Positions 38,690 to 50,651 of a stretch of DNA of 64,000 bases are shown one piece after another. A program made the position numbers and the translations under genes. Source of the stretch: Blasia pusilla (taxonomy: Eukaryota > Marchantiophyta > Marchantiopsida > Blasiales); NCBI GenBank assembly GCA_050084515.1, contig CM114275.1, positions 11,346,001 to 11,410,000 on the forward strand, read 5' to 3'. The number at the start of each line of letters is the position of its first letter. Position 1 is the stretch's first letter. The notes beneath the pieces were generated by a model that saw nothing but the letters and a program-made list of their open reading frames with translations, had not been told where the DNA came from and searched no databases.

Positions 38690-39450
38690 GGCGTGGAGTG
38701 AGACATCAGTACCCAAGCGTGACGGGTCAGAGAAACCCAAGGTAGTCGGGATTGCTTCGATGATACCCTTGGACACCACACCAATTGTATGGCGCATCCC
38801 TGAGGAGGATTTTTGGGTGTTGGATCTCAACATTGGGTTAGATGTTGTTTTGCAGGTTAGAGTGCGTGTACAACAATACATGTATGTTGAGATTGATGAT
38901 CTTGTGAGGCGCGCTTCACTTTGACATGTGGTGCAATTACGTCTCCGATTTCCCAACTTCTTGTTCGTGTTCGCTGTACAGGGGTACCAGAGTTCCCTAC
39001 CGAGGAATATTTCATTGTTGGGAGCGCAAGACTTGGAGCTGGTAGGGACCATTGATTTGGTCATTGTGGTTGGCCATGTCAAGACTAATCAAGTGGTGGA
39101 TGACATAGCGCGTTAGTTGACACTCGATCTAGGTTGTTTTGGGAGATGATGAGGATCTTATGACACTTGTAAGAGCATCAATCCCGTCATTCTTGAGCTT
39201 ACATCATGGAGAATCTACCAATTTTGAGCGATTTAAGGTCGCGGATGGTCACTAGTGCACATTAGGTATGTGCATGGATCAACACAGCAATGTTTTTGGA
39301 TGCGGCAAGTGTAGGTTCACGAGCACATCGCACGTGTCTTTGGTGGACCAACTTGGTGACACATGAGGTGTTGCGGAGGGCGTATGCAAGACTAGAGCGC
39401 CCTCCAATTTTTTGGTATATTCTATTCTGGATCCAGGTCATCGATCATAA
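38690..39450 (+). pseudogene. DNMT3-like methyltransferase domain (copy B), decayed
   Basis: PLDTTPIVWRIPEEDF leads into a damaged motif I (LDLNIGLDVVLQ for LDLFGGISTGL) and VQQYMYVEIDDLVRR. Motif IV is frame-shifted but the bases TGGCCATGTCAAGAC (WPCQD) remain near 39070. ENLPIL (39205-39220) stands for motif VI. The position between protease and reverse transcriptase is the same as in copies A and C. Confidence 0.7.
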
Positions 39451-40260
39451 GTAATGAGGCACGATGATTGATCGCCATTGACTATGGTCAACAAGATTGG
39501 CATGCCACGGGCAGCCTTTTCCACGTTTGTGAGTTTTCCTACTTCTTATGCATATAAAGAGGCCGGAATTGGCTTGGTTTGGGATGACCATGTACAACGG
39601 TTGGTGGAGCCCAACACCAATGAGTGAGAGTGAGCGATGGGATTTCCCACAAGAGTGACAAAAATACCGTCACTATTAGAGGCATCACGTCTTCGGTCAA
39701 GCGATGGACCTGAACTGCTTGATATGGATCCTCAACTTAGGAGTTGCTGAGCAACATCTTTTGAGATTGTTATAGGTCACAATTGTTGCATTGGTGAGCC
39801 CCATGCCTACCGAGACAATTGAGGCAGTAGTTGGGGGCAAGATCAGAGAAGATCAACACACCAGGGGTGATCGAGAGAGATATCCTAAGACTTCTTGGGA
39901 TGTTTTGCAGGTACACCGAGAGATGATAGCCACAGTATTGAGCATAGTTTAGGGTATTGCACGTGGAGGAGATGAGATTTTAGAGTTGGCTGTAGGGGAG
40001 TAGTCGAGTCATATTGTTCGAGACGGGATTGCACCATAGCAACTACCAATACCCACACTTAAGAGTCCAACCGTAGTCACGATGGAGACTTGGGAGCCAG
40101 ATATGGGCCCTAAGTTGACTAGAGGAGATCAAGCGGCGCCGGATATATCAATTCCTGAGGAGTTGTAGGAGTTGTTTTGCATTCAATATGTAGGATTTGG
40201 GTATGCTAAAGCGTCCAAGGATCCACATTGAGTTGTCTAGCAACACGTTGATCTTTTGAC
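39451..40260 (+). pseudogene. Methyltransferase C-terminal region and RT linker (copy B)
   Basis: Fragments correspond to copy A 29700-30400: GVTKIPSLLEASRLRS-like DNA near 39655-39700, GEPHAYRDN (39795-39825), and the GTTTTGCATTCAATATGTAG segment near 40175. Many stops. Confidence 0.5.
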
Positions 40261-41229
40261 GGCCTTATAGGTATAGTGATATGGAGAGGGCTCTGATTTA
40301 GAGTAGGAGCCAGGATTTGGTTGGTGCAAGATCGGTAGAGATGTTGCATAGAGAGTATGCATCTGCCACTATCATGCCTGCCAAGAAGGACGAGCATGGT
40401 AACTCGACAGATCGGCGGATGTGTGGAGATTACCGACCTATCAATCGGAAAACACAGTTCGATAGGTATGCTATGCCCATCCCTGAAGAGATATTTGATG
40501 CTATTGGGCATGCAAAGGTCTTCAATTTGTTGGATCTTCGAGCCAGATACCATCAGTTGCCTATCAGATTGAAGGACAGGCAAAAGAAGATATTTTAGGA
40601 CATTGATCCTCATGGGAAGGATTGTTTGTACCAATGGCGGTTCTTACCATTTGGGTTAAAGATCCTCTCGGTTGAGTTTCAGAGGGTCCTGGATGGGATC
40701 TTGGTAGGTTTGGATTTTGCGAGGTCTTATATTGGTGACATCATAGTCTTCATCGCCACGGTTGAGGAGCATGAGCAACATCTAAAGGAGATGTTTTGAC
40801 GATTGTTGTTACATGGGCTGAAGCTACATCTAGGCAAGTGCAAGTTCTTCTACGACCAAATTGAGTACTTTGGTCATACAATATACCTAGGTGGATTTGG
40901 TGTGCAGCAGATAAAGATAGAGGCTATTTCACGCATTCCACGCCCTACAGATATGACTCGAGTTTGTGCATTCATGGGATTGGCAAACTTCTATCGACTA
41001 AGTTCCACTTTGATTGCGAAGTCGCTAACCTTGTTGACCAAGGTGGATCACGAGTGGCACTGGGGGGATGAGTAGGAGAGAGCATTTGAGATGGTCAAGG
41101 ACAAGTTGACGTTCGCGCCCATACTGAGAAGACCCATCTGGGGGCATCCTTTCCATTTGCATAGACATTGGAGCATATTGGGGCTTGGAGTTGTGCTCAC
41201 CCACCATAACGATGAGGGTAGAGAGTATG
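40261..41229 (+). pseudogene. Reverse transcriptase and start of RNase H (copy B)
   Basis: MCGDYRPINRKTQFDRYAMP (40317-40598 frame), WRFLPFGLK (near 40635), then the catalytic box with Gly for Asp (YIGDIIVF, near 40731). LHGLKLHLGKCKFFYDQIEY and RPTDMTRVCAFMGLANFYRL follow. RNase H starts LHRHWSILGLGVVLTHHNDE and stops at 41229. Confidence 0.8.
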
Positions 41230-41520
41230 GGGGGCTAGTATTTTGGCATGAGAGAGTAAGAGAGGAGAGGAAGAGAGGAGAGTCTCTCTTCAAAAGAAAA
41301 GACCAAATCCTTAACCTCTCTTCAAAACTTTCCACTATTTTTAAAATCTTCTCCTCTACTTCAAATGCAAGAAATATTATGAAGAGAGATGTACTTGGAC
41401 CAGATTGGGGCAAAAAAACCTCATTTTTTCACACCAAGATGCAAAGTTGCAAATATGAAGCCTGCTTTGGACATCCTAGAATCACTCTATGTGTAAGCAA
41501 GATTAGGGAGTGAAGGGTCT
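41229..41520 (+). repeat. Dispersed repeat, copy 2, truncating gypsy copy B
   Basis: Starts after EGREYG of RNase H. It carries GAGAGGAGAGGAAGAGAGGA, GTCTCTCTTCAAAAGAAAAG and CCTCTCTTCAAAACTTTCC, matching the reverse complement of 1390-1690. The right end is not resolved. Confidence 0.5.
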
Positions 41521-42882
41521 CAAGGTCTCAGCGGTTTTACTAATCTATCTATGTAAGCTAGATTTACGGCATTCCCAACACTTAGTTAGAATTCAACAAC
41601 CAACCATGACAATCTAGGAGATTAAGGAACTCAGAGACAGGAGAGGTGGTTTGTTGATAGTGCTTCCTAATAGTTTTTTCGGAAACGAGAATATTGCAAG
41701 GAATGGATACTAATGATGCACTTGAACTTGGAAGTAGAGGATAAACATAGAAGTAAATAAATAGTGAGGATTTGAGAATGAATGATTGCAATGTTGCTAA
41801 GAATGACTCAGCAGACTAGGAGGCCACACATGACATGCAGGACTTAACTAAGAAATGGCTATATGGACTCTTTTATTAGATCCATGGGATTTTGGCAAGT
41901 ATGGTTGGACACAGATGTCAGAAGTGACAGAAGCCAACACGTTAAAGGAAACGATAACTCGTTCTAGGAGTGCAAAATATCATTTGAGATATTGTGAAAC
42001 TATAAAACCAAAGGAAATAACGTGACCTACACGTGAAGATATGATAGGAAACCCACTTGTCCCCTTCTAATGAGAGATGAGAAATAAGGAAGAGTGATTG
42101 AAGTCAATCAGAGGAAATCATCTAGTAGAGGAAGATTTGGAAGATACGAGTCAGATATAGGGAGATTTGATAGGAAACACACTAGTTCAAATTAGAGATT
42201 AGAAAAAGGATAGAGCAACTCAAATCATTCAACCATGCAACCTATCGTAATCCTACATGTTCCATGACAGGATGTAAGCAAAAATGTATAAGAATAATTT
42301 ATCATCCAAATGATTAATGTTAATGAATCATGTCATGAAAACTACAAGTCATCGGAATCCGACAGATTGCAAGAGATAACATATTGAGAAAAGGTTTAGT
42401 TAGACATACAACTCCCAACACGTGAGAATCTGGCGGGTTGCAAGGCAGTAGAACTAACCATACGATGTTACCACCGACGGTCAAAAACCAGACCCTCACA
42501 AAACATATGGCCAGTGACACATGCAACCCGTTGCAATCCGACGAGTTGCAAGCCACTACAACCGAATAGTAGAGTCCAAGAGAGCACACACCCTATACCA
42601 AAAGAATAGGAGAAAATCAAGTTTCAACCAATGGGAATCCGACAAGTTGAAGGTTGCAATCAACATACAAATCCCAAAAGTAAGAAGAGAAGTTTAGGAG
42701 ACATCAACACGAAATCCGTCGGTTTGCAACAGTAGGAAAGACTCCACAATATTTTGGAATCGGATCGCTAAAATAACATCAAACCATGAGAATGAAGAAA
42801 AGTTGGTGCAAAACATTGAATTCCTTTATTACAAACCGTTAGCAAGTCGGATATTTACATTTAATTTTCCGAACAAGAATAT
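41521..42882. other. Intergenic DNA with scattered palindromic motifs
   Basis: No supported gene; short frames at 41582-41791 and 42320-42589 lack motifs. From 42346 on, copies of the CCGACGGGTTGCA-type motif appear (see 42346-44036). Confidence 0.35.
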
Positions 42883-44036
42883 CTAGTTTATAATCTCTTC
42901 AGCCTCGTCATCTACAAAGAATTTCCTAACTCTTGCATGTTCCTTTACAAGGCACTTCTTTGGGCTATTCACTGGCTCCTCTGCACGATTGTAGATGGGG
43001 ATTGAGAAAGAAGGATAATTTGAGAGCCTTGTCCCCCTAGGAACTCTGTATCGGTCCCGTGTGACGCGAGAAAAGTCCCAGCGCTTGCCCCGACAAGTGA
43101 TTTTGAATGCTCTGCAGAGGGACACCCATCCATAATCAATATGTGCTCCTTCGCTTCAACCAATACATTCCAACTCCAAACGCTTGAAATCCAAGGCACC
43201 TACATACTCTCTCATCATCATCCGAGAGCTCTTCTAGAATCACTGGTAGTGACGATGGCGTCACAACCAATGGCTTTGTTGTAGGCTCATGAAGCCATGG
43301 AAGTGACTTGTAAACACCCATCAACCTCTCATAATCCACCTTTGCCTCCCAGAAAAGTGCAAACAGGTTGTTCTGAGACTCCAGGCAGAGAATGTTTCTT
43401 CCACTATGCCAAGAAGCTGTAACACTAGCCCTGCAAAGATCCACCAAATCTAGCACCAAGTCACCAGGCCTCAAGCACAACTCCATGAGGGTTTGCATGA
43501 GCGTCAGGGGTTTTTCCCTCCCTCCAAGCAGCGGCACTCCTTCCTCTAGGTCAAATCCCTTGGGTGAATTGTAGAGGTCGTTGATGTGTAACCATCGAAG
43601 GCAAGATCAATAGGATCCTGGATCTCAAAGACTTGGAACCTGTGCTCCGGTCTGACAAAACAATACATGTAGGAATATTTAATTTGTATAGAAGAAAGCG
43701 GCACAATCATGTAAGATTCAAGGAACAAGTGACACAAAAAATGATTTTCTTCTATTAGCAACCCGACGGATCTCGACGGGTTGCAAATGTAAGATGTCTA
43801 GGCAGAAAAGTTGTCGAATGATGGTGGAATAAGCTAAAAAAGGGCCCATGAAACCCATTGGAATCCAAAGGATTGCTCTCCAACTCCCAGAATAGGAGTG
43901 GATGTGCAACCCGTCGCATTTTGACGGATTGCACTGTCCCTATTTGGGTCTATATGCAATCCGTCACATTCCAACGGGTTGCAAAAAATATTGCACTCTT
44001 TGAAAAAATATCAATTGCAAGTTGTCAGACTCCGAC
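42346..44036. repeat. Cluster of about ten palindromic TGCAACCCGTC/GACGGGTTGCA motifs
   Basis: Examples: ACCCGTTGCAATCCGACGAG then TTGCAAG (near 42524), GCAACCCGACGGATCTCGAC then GGGTTGCA (near 43758), TGCAACCCGTCGCATTTTGA then CGGATTGCA (near 43903), TGCAATCCGTCACATTCCAA then CGGGTTGCA (near 43953), and TCAGACTCCGACGGGTTGCA (near 44015). Arms of about 11 bp flank a 6-8 bp centre. Spacing is irregular, so this is not a simple tandem array. One further copy is at about 2490. Confidence 0.7.
42883..43761 (-). pseudogene. N4/N6 amino-methyltransferase-like gene relic
   Basis: The 133-codon frame at 43136-43537 reads GGREKPLTLMQTLMELCLRP then GDLVLDL, later SGRNILCLESQNNLFALF. Beta-class N6-adenine/N4-cytosine DNA methylases show 'EKPL.L....I..SNPGDLVLDPF.GSGTT..A...GR..IG.E' at this place. 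Here the glycine-rich loop is degraded and no DPPY/SPPY catalytic motif is seen. An adjoining minus frame at 43546-43761 (FVRPEHRFQVFEIQDPIDLA) and downstream frames at 42883-43199 may be other exons. The family assignment is tentative. Activity is unlikely. Confidence 0.5.
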
Positions 44037-44126
44037 GGGTTGCAGGACAAATATAACCTACTTTTTCTACATCCAAATGAATATTTGCAGAAAGATTTTT
44101 CCGACTTACACTAGAAGAAAATATCA

Positions 44127-45000
44127 CTTGTATGACTAGAAAGAATGACTCGCTAGAGTCCTATCGTGCAAAGTATGACTAAGAATTACTAGTGACTCCA
44201 CGAGTCTTAAAAGAAAAGTCATACATTAGTGTGACTAACTTGACTTGAGTCATTTATTCTTTCTCAGTCATCCATAAATGACTAATGTCTGGTTTGGACC
44301 GTATACGTGACGTGGAGAAAATACGACACGTCATTGTTGACATGGAATGCCATGTCACTTTTTTCGAGTTGCTAGATGACTCAGAGCATATAAATTAAAT
44401 GACTCATCGAGTGATTATATGATTGAACTTTTGTATGTGTAAAGCCCGGTTGAGTCATCTTATGACTCATATTTTCAAAATATATGACTTACTCAGTCAT
44501 AAATGCGTTCAAATTGTTCAATGCTTTGACTCATTGAGTCATCAGATGATTCAAAAAGATCAATATGTAGGACTTATGGAGGTATTTTGTGTTCTGTAGA
44601 GTCATTTATTGAGTGAGACTTCGAATTTTGATGACTAGTTAATTCAAGCCATGACTACAATTTTACCGTTGTGAGTGAGTGAGTCACTTTTTAGTGACTA
44701 AATGAGTCACTAGTGATTGTTTGACTCATAACTGAGACATATCATGACCCTTTTCACTTCAATGTTATGACTCATGTTGTAGTCGCATGACTCCTTGACT
44801 TTATAGTCAAAATTTAATATTGGCTTATTCAGTCACTGATTTGTGACATAGTGAGTCATTGTTGACACTTTTGACTCTTAATCAAGTTAGATCCTAACTC
44901 TTTTGACTTTGATGGTATGACTATGACTCTAGTTGTGTGACTTGCACAATATTAAGTTCAGTCATAGAGTGACTCGAGCTTTTGTCATTTGTGCTTGAGA
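44127..45000. repeat. CACTA subterminal repeat region (TGACTCA/TGAGTCA)
   Basis: More than two dozen GACTC/GAGTC or TGACT/AGTCA cores in both orientations, for instance GACTTGAGTCATTTATTC, GACTCATTGAGTCATCAGAT and GAGTGAGTGAGTCAC. Subterminal arrays of short motifs next to the terminal repeat are where CACTA TNP1-type proteins bind. The region has no gene. Confidence 0.75.
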
Positions 45001-45429
45001 ATCAATAATATGGCTTGTTTTATTGAGATTGGAGTGATCATTTGATGAGTTGGGAGATCTTGATTTTACTCTTAAATTCTCCTTATTGAATGAAACAACA
45101 AAACAAAAGTTAGAAGAACTGAAGTGTGTTCAATGTTTTGATATTTTCTTATAAGGGACCAACAAGCTATCCCATCTAGATAATCATTGCAAGTTGGACT
45201 ACAATAGAACTTGTTAAAGTACATACCTATTTCTAAAGACATTAGTAGATTAAAAGCCACATGATCAATGCATTTATAATGAAACCAAAAAAGAAGGTAG
45301 TTTGAAAACCATTACGCGAGACTCATTGAAAAAAAGCAAATATTTTTATAAGGTAATCAATTCTTCTGAAGTTATACATCTGGTTGCATATAATCCTGGA
45401 GGAAATGTCAATAGAGCAGAATGAATCAA

Positions 45430-47500
45430 TCAATCTACTCGTTTCTTAAGGTGGATTTGAGGCCAAAGTACTAAGGAGCCAACTGCATCTCCTAAAACAT
45501 ACTGACATGGCTCATTGTGTTCATTAGCTTGCCATAATTTGAACTCTAGCTCCAAAAAAGTTGTCAAGTTAACACAAACTACACCACATGGGATCTCCTT
45601 CCCATGGAATAGATCCCTACCTACCAAGCGTGTAACTACTCCATAAGCAATAATATGGCGGGTATTTCTTGGCTCGCTGAAGGAGACGTTATCACCAATC
45701 TGCAGCTGAAATCAATGAGAAAACATGCATTGAACATTAGCTCATCCTATTTAAGAAGAAAACATTGTGCATAACAAATGACAATGATATGCACTCACTA
45801 TTAATGTCATAGTACCTTTTTGTAAGACCGCCCTTCTAGCGGAAGCATTCGAGTAAAATTCAGAACTCCCACATAAAAAATATGCCAAGAAAACCTGCTA
45901 TCAATATTACATATATCATAAGGGACTAAATTGTAAAGGAGTTTTGAAATTATTCTTTTCTTGTTTCTCATACTAGTAGACTTTGGTTCACTCTCGTTTC
46001 TGTCACTAGTATCAACTTGCACCTTGCTGATCTTCAATTTTTTCTTCTTTGGAGAAGACACTTGCACCAACACTTGATCTTGACGAGAAGACAAACCATG
46101 TTTTTTATCTTCATGTGACTTCAGCCCTTTCCCTATCACAAGTGTGAATTTAGGGGTTAATATATTTGTTATGACATTCAAGTCTACAAGGTTGGGAAAA
46201 ATTACCCAATACCATTGAAAGAAATGCTAAACTCAATTTGGACTACCCTTGAGTGGTAAATCACCACACCCAACTTTTTCGAGAGAGATTGGCATTGGGT
46301 TTTTCCTTCTCTTATATACCTTTGCAAGTAACAAAAGAAGAGAAGATGGGAAATCTCGGTGAGCATGAAATGACAATTATAGCCACATGAAATGCATAAT
46401 TTTAGCTTGTATGAATAGAGGCTTGTAATTAATTCATGAAATACCTCTCTCAAGGGGGTGCTCTCCCTCCCCACCATGATTGTGCATTGGCGGCTCTTCC
46501 ATGACTCTTGGCTCCTCTGTAACAACATCATCATCTGAAAGAATGGAGAAGTTTAGAGGCCCGCATACAAGAAAAATACTAAGTTTAGATGCGAGGGCAC
46601 ATGCATTGACATTTAACAAAATAACTTATCCCTTAAATTACATTTGAGAGCATAGAACTCACTCTGAAGTATTGGAGTTTGAGTAACTATTTTTGCAAGG
46701 TCAGCCACCATTTTTGCAAGGTTGGTCAATTGGGAGGTTAACTGCTTTGTCTGTTCTTGCTGGTTTCTCTCCATCTTTTGCTCGATCTCAATTCGCATGG
46801 CTTTTAGATATGCATTCCATTTATTCTCTTTCTTCTCCCATGTTGTTTGGTTTATGAGTTGGGACTCGACCGGCTAACAAAGAGAAGTTTAAAGAGAGTA
46901 CTCCGTTAACCATATGTGAAATCTATAAAAAGTAGGAAACATAGAAACATAGATTATCTTGAATGCAAATTTGGAATTCCGAATGACATTTTTTGGATGG
47001 GTTGAAAATTTGGATACATACTCTTACTTCACCACTTATTTGGGTCCCACTATCGGAAGGCAGCAATCCATCTTTCATAGATGGGGGTCCAGATGTTGTA
47101 CTTTCCTGCAACGGTACAATGGTTTGAGCTTTTTGGCCATGAAACAACAAATTAGACAACTAAAAATTAGCAAGTAGAGAACATCAAACTTATATAAGTT
47201 AGAATCTCCTTTTGATTTATAATTGGGACATCCACAAGCTGCTATAGCCAATGTAGTATATACTTACAACCCCACCAGTCATGACATGTGCACCGGATCG
47301 CCCAAAAGGATTCGCTCTCTCAACTTGTTGCCTTGCATTCTCATCACCTTTGCTTTCATTTGGGCAGCATTAGACATCCAATAATCTACCAATCTCTCCC
47401 ATTGAGGAGCTTTGGCAGCAAGGTGACATTCCACCTGCCAATGACTTCATTTATTCACCCAATAACTCTTCATCATATATCTCTCAATCTTCAATAATGT
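45430..47500 (-). pseudogene. TNP1/Ptta-like CACTA accessory protein, C-terminal exons
   Basis: In sense order. About 47500-47290 encodes HWQVECHLAAKAPQWERLVD then YWMSNAAQMKAK and, frame-shifted, ANPFGRSGAHVMTGGV. 47159-46923 has ESTTSGPPSMKDGLLPSDSG. 46798-46613 has a coiled coil (QEQTKQLTSQLTNLAKMVAD). 46181-45807 is a Lys-rich, NLS-like segment (SPKKKKLKISK). 45627-45430 has HGKEIPCGVVCVN and GDAVGSLVLWPQ. The order matches the plant Ptta/En/Spm transposase family followed by a TNP1 domain, thought to bind subterminal repeats. Exon joins were not resolved, and frame changes may be introns or decay. Confidence 0.6.
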
Positions 47501-48172
47501 AGAGATTTTTTTCCTCAAGCATTCTTGAGACAAGCTTGCTGCTCCAACTTACTCCCATGCCTCATCCATATGATTTCGAACAGTGGCCATGCTAAGACTA
47601 TCTTGTTTATCTATATCCACACAAGAAATATCTAGCCATTGCATTTTCCACACTTTTAAGTTAGATAACCAAGTCTCATAACCATGAGCTGGAGTATGTA
47701 TCCAATTGGTCTCCAACAACTCACAATTTGGAAGAAGATTCCGAGAACTCCGCTATCCTACTTCTTTCTTCCATAGGTATCGCTTTGTTCTTCGAGACCC
47801 GATTTTCCGTTTCCTTGTAGTACACCATCAACAACAACATTATTTAAAAATCAAACTATTATAGGAATTGAAACAAAATGTGTGAAGGTCTGAATTTAGT
47901 CATAAAACATGTACAATGTGAAAAATATAACTCATGCTAGCTCTCTACTTGGAGTCTATAGTATTCTAGAGTCACTGATGTTTTCTTACTTGTATCCTGA
48001 TCCCCTAGTGTTGTATCTGTGGCACTTGGTAAATCTGTGGGAGTAGCACATGACTAAATCCTGCTGATCTGGTAGTCCACGGGTCTCTGCTGCAATTTAA
48101 GTATTGTAAAATACTCCAAAATTTGACAAGTAATGATATGAAATGATTCCTTAAAGTGGACAACAGAATTTT
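47501..48172. other. Probable introns and degraded exons of the CACTA accessory gene
   Basis: No open frame above 60 codons on the minus strand. AT-rich, consistent with intronic DNA between the Gly/Tyr-rich 5' part and the Ptta-like 3' part. Confidence 0.35.
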
Positions 48173-49308
48173 TTAGAGGAGGATAAACATAATGAATAGA
48201 TGAAACCATATGATTCTTTCTCTAACCTCATAAGTATGCCGTCCACTAAATCGCCAAAGCTTCTTATCCTTGGGGGGGTTGGGTGGTGCCACGAAGTTCT
48301 TTATCCCCGCCAACATACAGATGGCCAAGCCCACTACCATAGGAGATGGAGGCATTACTTGCATACATCGAGGAGGCCCCAAATCCACCCAAGCTAGGTC
48401 CACTACTATGCAATTGGCTCTAAACACTATAAGAGCCTGATCTGTCTACAACTCCATGGCCATGAGACATGTGACTAATATGTTGATCAAGGGTTCCAAA
48501 ACCATATGGTTGGGGTCTTGATCCCCCATCCCAAGTATAGGACATATGGGACATGCCCATCGGATTAAGCCCGACACCATATGGAGATGTGGTGGTCTTA
48601 CCTCTCCACTCATCGCCCCATGCTCCACCTAAAGGGCATTTATGGGAGGGGAAACTATAACCATGTTGTCGAGATGTTGGTTGGTTATACCAACCACCCC
48701 CTAGCCCACGCCAATACTGAGGCTCTCCTTGCCATTTAATAGGGCCATAGGCAGGTTGGGATGCATTTTTCTGGGGAACCCTAATTGTACTAGGAGGCAG
48801 TGGGGAGGAGACTTTGACCTGTGTGTTTTTGGTTGTAGTGGTGGAGACAACGGCTTGTATGATTGTCCTCCACTTTGCCGAGTAGTAGATGAATCTGCAC
48901 CTACAACCCCTGGTGCAACCTGAGCAGAGCCACAAAGGTCCACCATCCCCATCATCCAAGAATAACACATGAAAACGGTAAGATGTAACAAGTCGGGTCC
49001 ATATACGTGCAAGACACAAAAGGAAAAATGCATGCAAGAGAAAAGGGATGAATAGACTAATGGGTAGAGAATACTAGATATCTACATACATGAAAGGGCT
49101 CAATGTGTTCCTCCTCACTCTCACTTGAGGACATCTGGACCCCTTCAACTTCATAGTTAGGATCAGCCTCCTCATCCTCCCCTTGCATCGGAGAACGTTC
49201 CTCTAAGAAGATTTTTTGTTTGGAAATGCCGAAGAGTCGCGCACTTTGCCTTGGAGGCAATGTAGGATCCCTAACGACGATATTGAATGAGGGTTCTTTC
49301 CTTTTCAT
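48173..49308 (-). pseudogene. N-terminal part of the CACTA accessory gene (Gly/Tyr/Met-rich)
   Basis: The frame 49057-49308 starts MKRKEPSFNIVVRDPTLPPR and has an acidic Ser/Glu segment (SSSESEEEH). Frames 48420-49037 and 48173-48427 encode a low-complexity segment (GLGGGWYNQPTSRQHGYSFP; MSHMSYTWDGGSRPQPYGFG), then CMQVMPPSPM and KLWRFSGRHTYEV. I do not recognise a fold. Orientation and position between TNP2 and the Ptta-like exons suggest it is the 5' half of the same CACTA gene. Confidence 0.45.
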
Positions 49309-49620
49309 CTTTGCTCCCTCACAAAAAACACCACTACAACGTGCAACACATGCAAGCCAAGTTCAGAGTAAAATTTTAAGGGTTCGGGTCATATAGATAA
49401 TCATGTCATCTGACCCAAAAAAAGGAAAGCACCATATTGCTGGAAATAAAAAAGTTAGAGTCGATGAAAATTACAAAAAAAGGTAAAGCATCCCACAAAG
49501 TGTAGCAAATATACAAATCCTTTAATTGTTAGGCAAGCTATGCCTCAGCCTCCTTCCTTCTCCTAATATTTTGGGCACCTAACTGGGCGTATGAGTTAGT
49601 GTCAGAATCAACTCCTGATT

Positions 49621-50651
49621 CTATTTCCACAATACTACGATCATTGGAAAGATTAATAGCCTCGTCCATGCATATGGATGAATGCACATGTGTGCTCCCC
49701 TCCAAGTCACTACATTGAATTCCCTTCTACAAGATGCTACATTCCCTTTCTGCACACCCCACTCTCTCTCTTCGCATAATTTAGGTCTTATGCCGACAAT
49801 AACCTCATCTTCTTCCATCATCTCAATCTCTTTAGCAACACCTTCAGTATTCATCATTATAACCTTTTTGTCCAAATTTATTTTTGTGGAATGATACTCT
49901 TCCATATCCTTGTCAATCTGTTGTAAACTTGTCACTTGGATGGTACAATCCAACCCTATCACCTCTTCGTAAAACTTGACGAGGCCTTCGCTATTTCCTT
50001 CAGCATAAATGTGATCATCAAGCTGGTCTAGCCTATACTTTCTCTCACACTCCATAGAATTTTCTACACTTGACTTGAATGTGTCCCAATCAGGATCAGA
50101 TATATTGTTGTACTTTGCAAAACATAAGACCTGAACCACACTCTTTCTTTGGAGAGATATCCTTCTAAGCAACCAAGCCCAACCTTCACTCCCATCAGTT
50201 GTATCACCTTGAGCATCCTTCAAACCTTCACTATAAAGTAGGGCTGCCAAATCAGCCCTTGACTCACCAACCTTCACAACGCCAGTTCCATCCAAGGTCC
50301 ACTCCTTGACTGGATGCTTAATGCATGAAGCATTCGAGGGTTCATGCATTCTTCATCCAAGAACTTCCAATGTAAAGAACTATAATTCTCGTACTTTGTA
50401 AAATACACAAACCTTACTACACTTTTCATTCCAAGCCTCCATCTTCTAAGGAACCAAACCTGAACTTCACTCCCATCTAGTAATTCGCCTTGAGCATCAC
50501 ATAAACCCTCACTCCTCAAGAGGTCTTCCAAATCAGCCATGAACTCTCCCTCTTTGACAACTCCACTAGCATTCAAGGTTGACTCCCATTCTTGGGTACA
50601 ACTTGTACGTTTTTCTCTGTCAACCCCTCTCGAGTCCATCTTATATACCAT
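49621..50651 (-). CDS. CACTA-linked protein with an internally duplicated domain (unknown function)
   Basis: Two overlapping frames (50651-50274 and 50349-49621) carry two versions of one domain: STLNASGVVKEGEFMADLED with LLRSEGLCDAQGELLDGSE, and WTLDGTGVVKVGESRADLAA with LLYSEGLKDAQGDTTDGSE. Each is followed by an LLRR/FLRR segment and a KSVV..V..F.KY motif. The frames differ by one step, so an intron or a frameshift lies between 50274 and 50349. The second half ends with an acidic helix-prone region. No known family recognised. It lies between TNP2 and the TNP1-like gene on the same strand and is probably part of the CACTA element. Confidence 0.5.

Larger units (their letters stand above)
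36140..41229 (+). mobile_element. Gypsy copy B: truncated methyltransferase-bearing element
   Basis: Starts in the gag N-terminal segment (IELDDFIEEFN at about 36145; compare DDFIQKIQTL in copy C) and jumps to the pre-protease segment, so most of gag is deleted. It continues through protease, methyltransferase and reverse transcriptase, and is cut off in RNase H at 41229 by a dispersed repeat. The protease is split by a 1.38-kb insertion at 36961-38340. No terminal repeat is found on either side. Heavily decayed. Confidence 0.75.
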
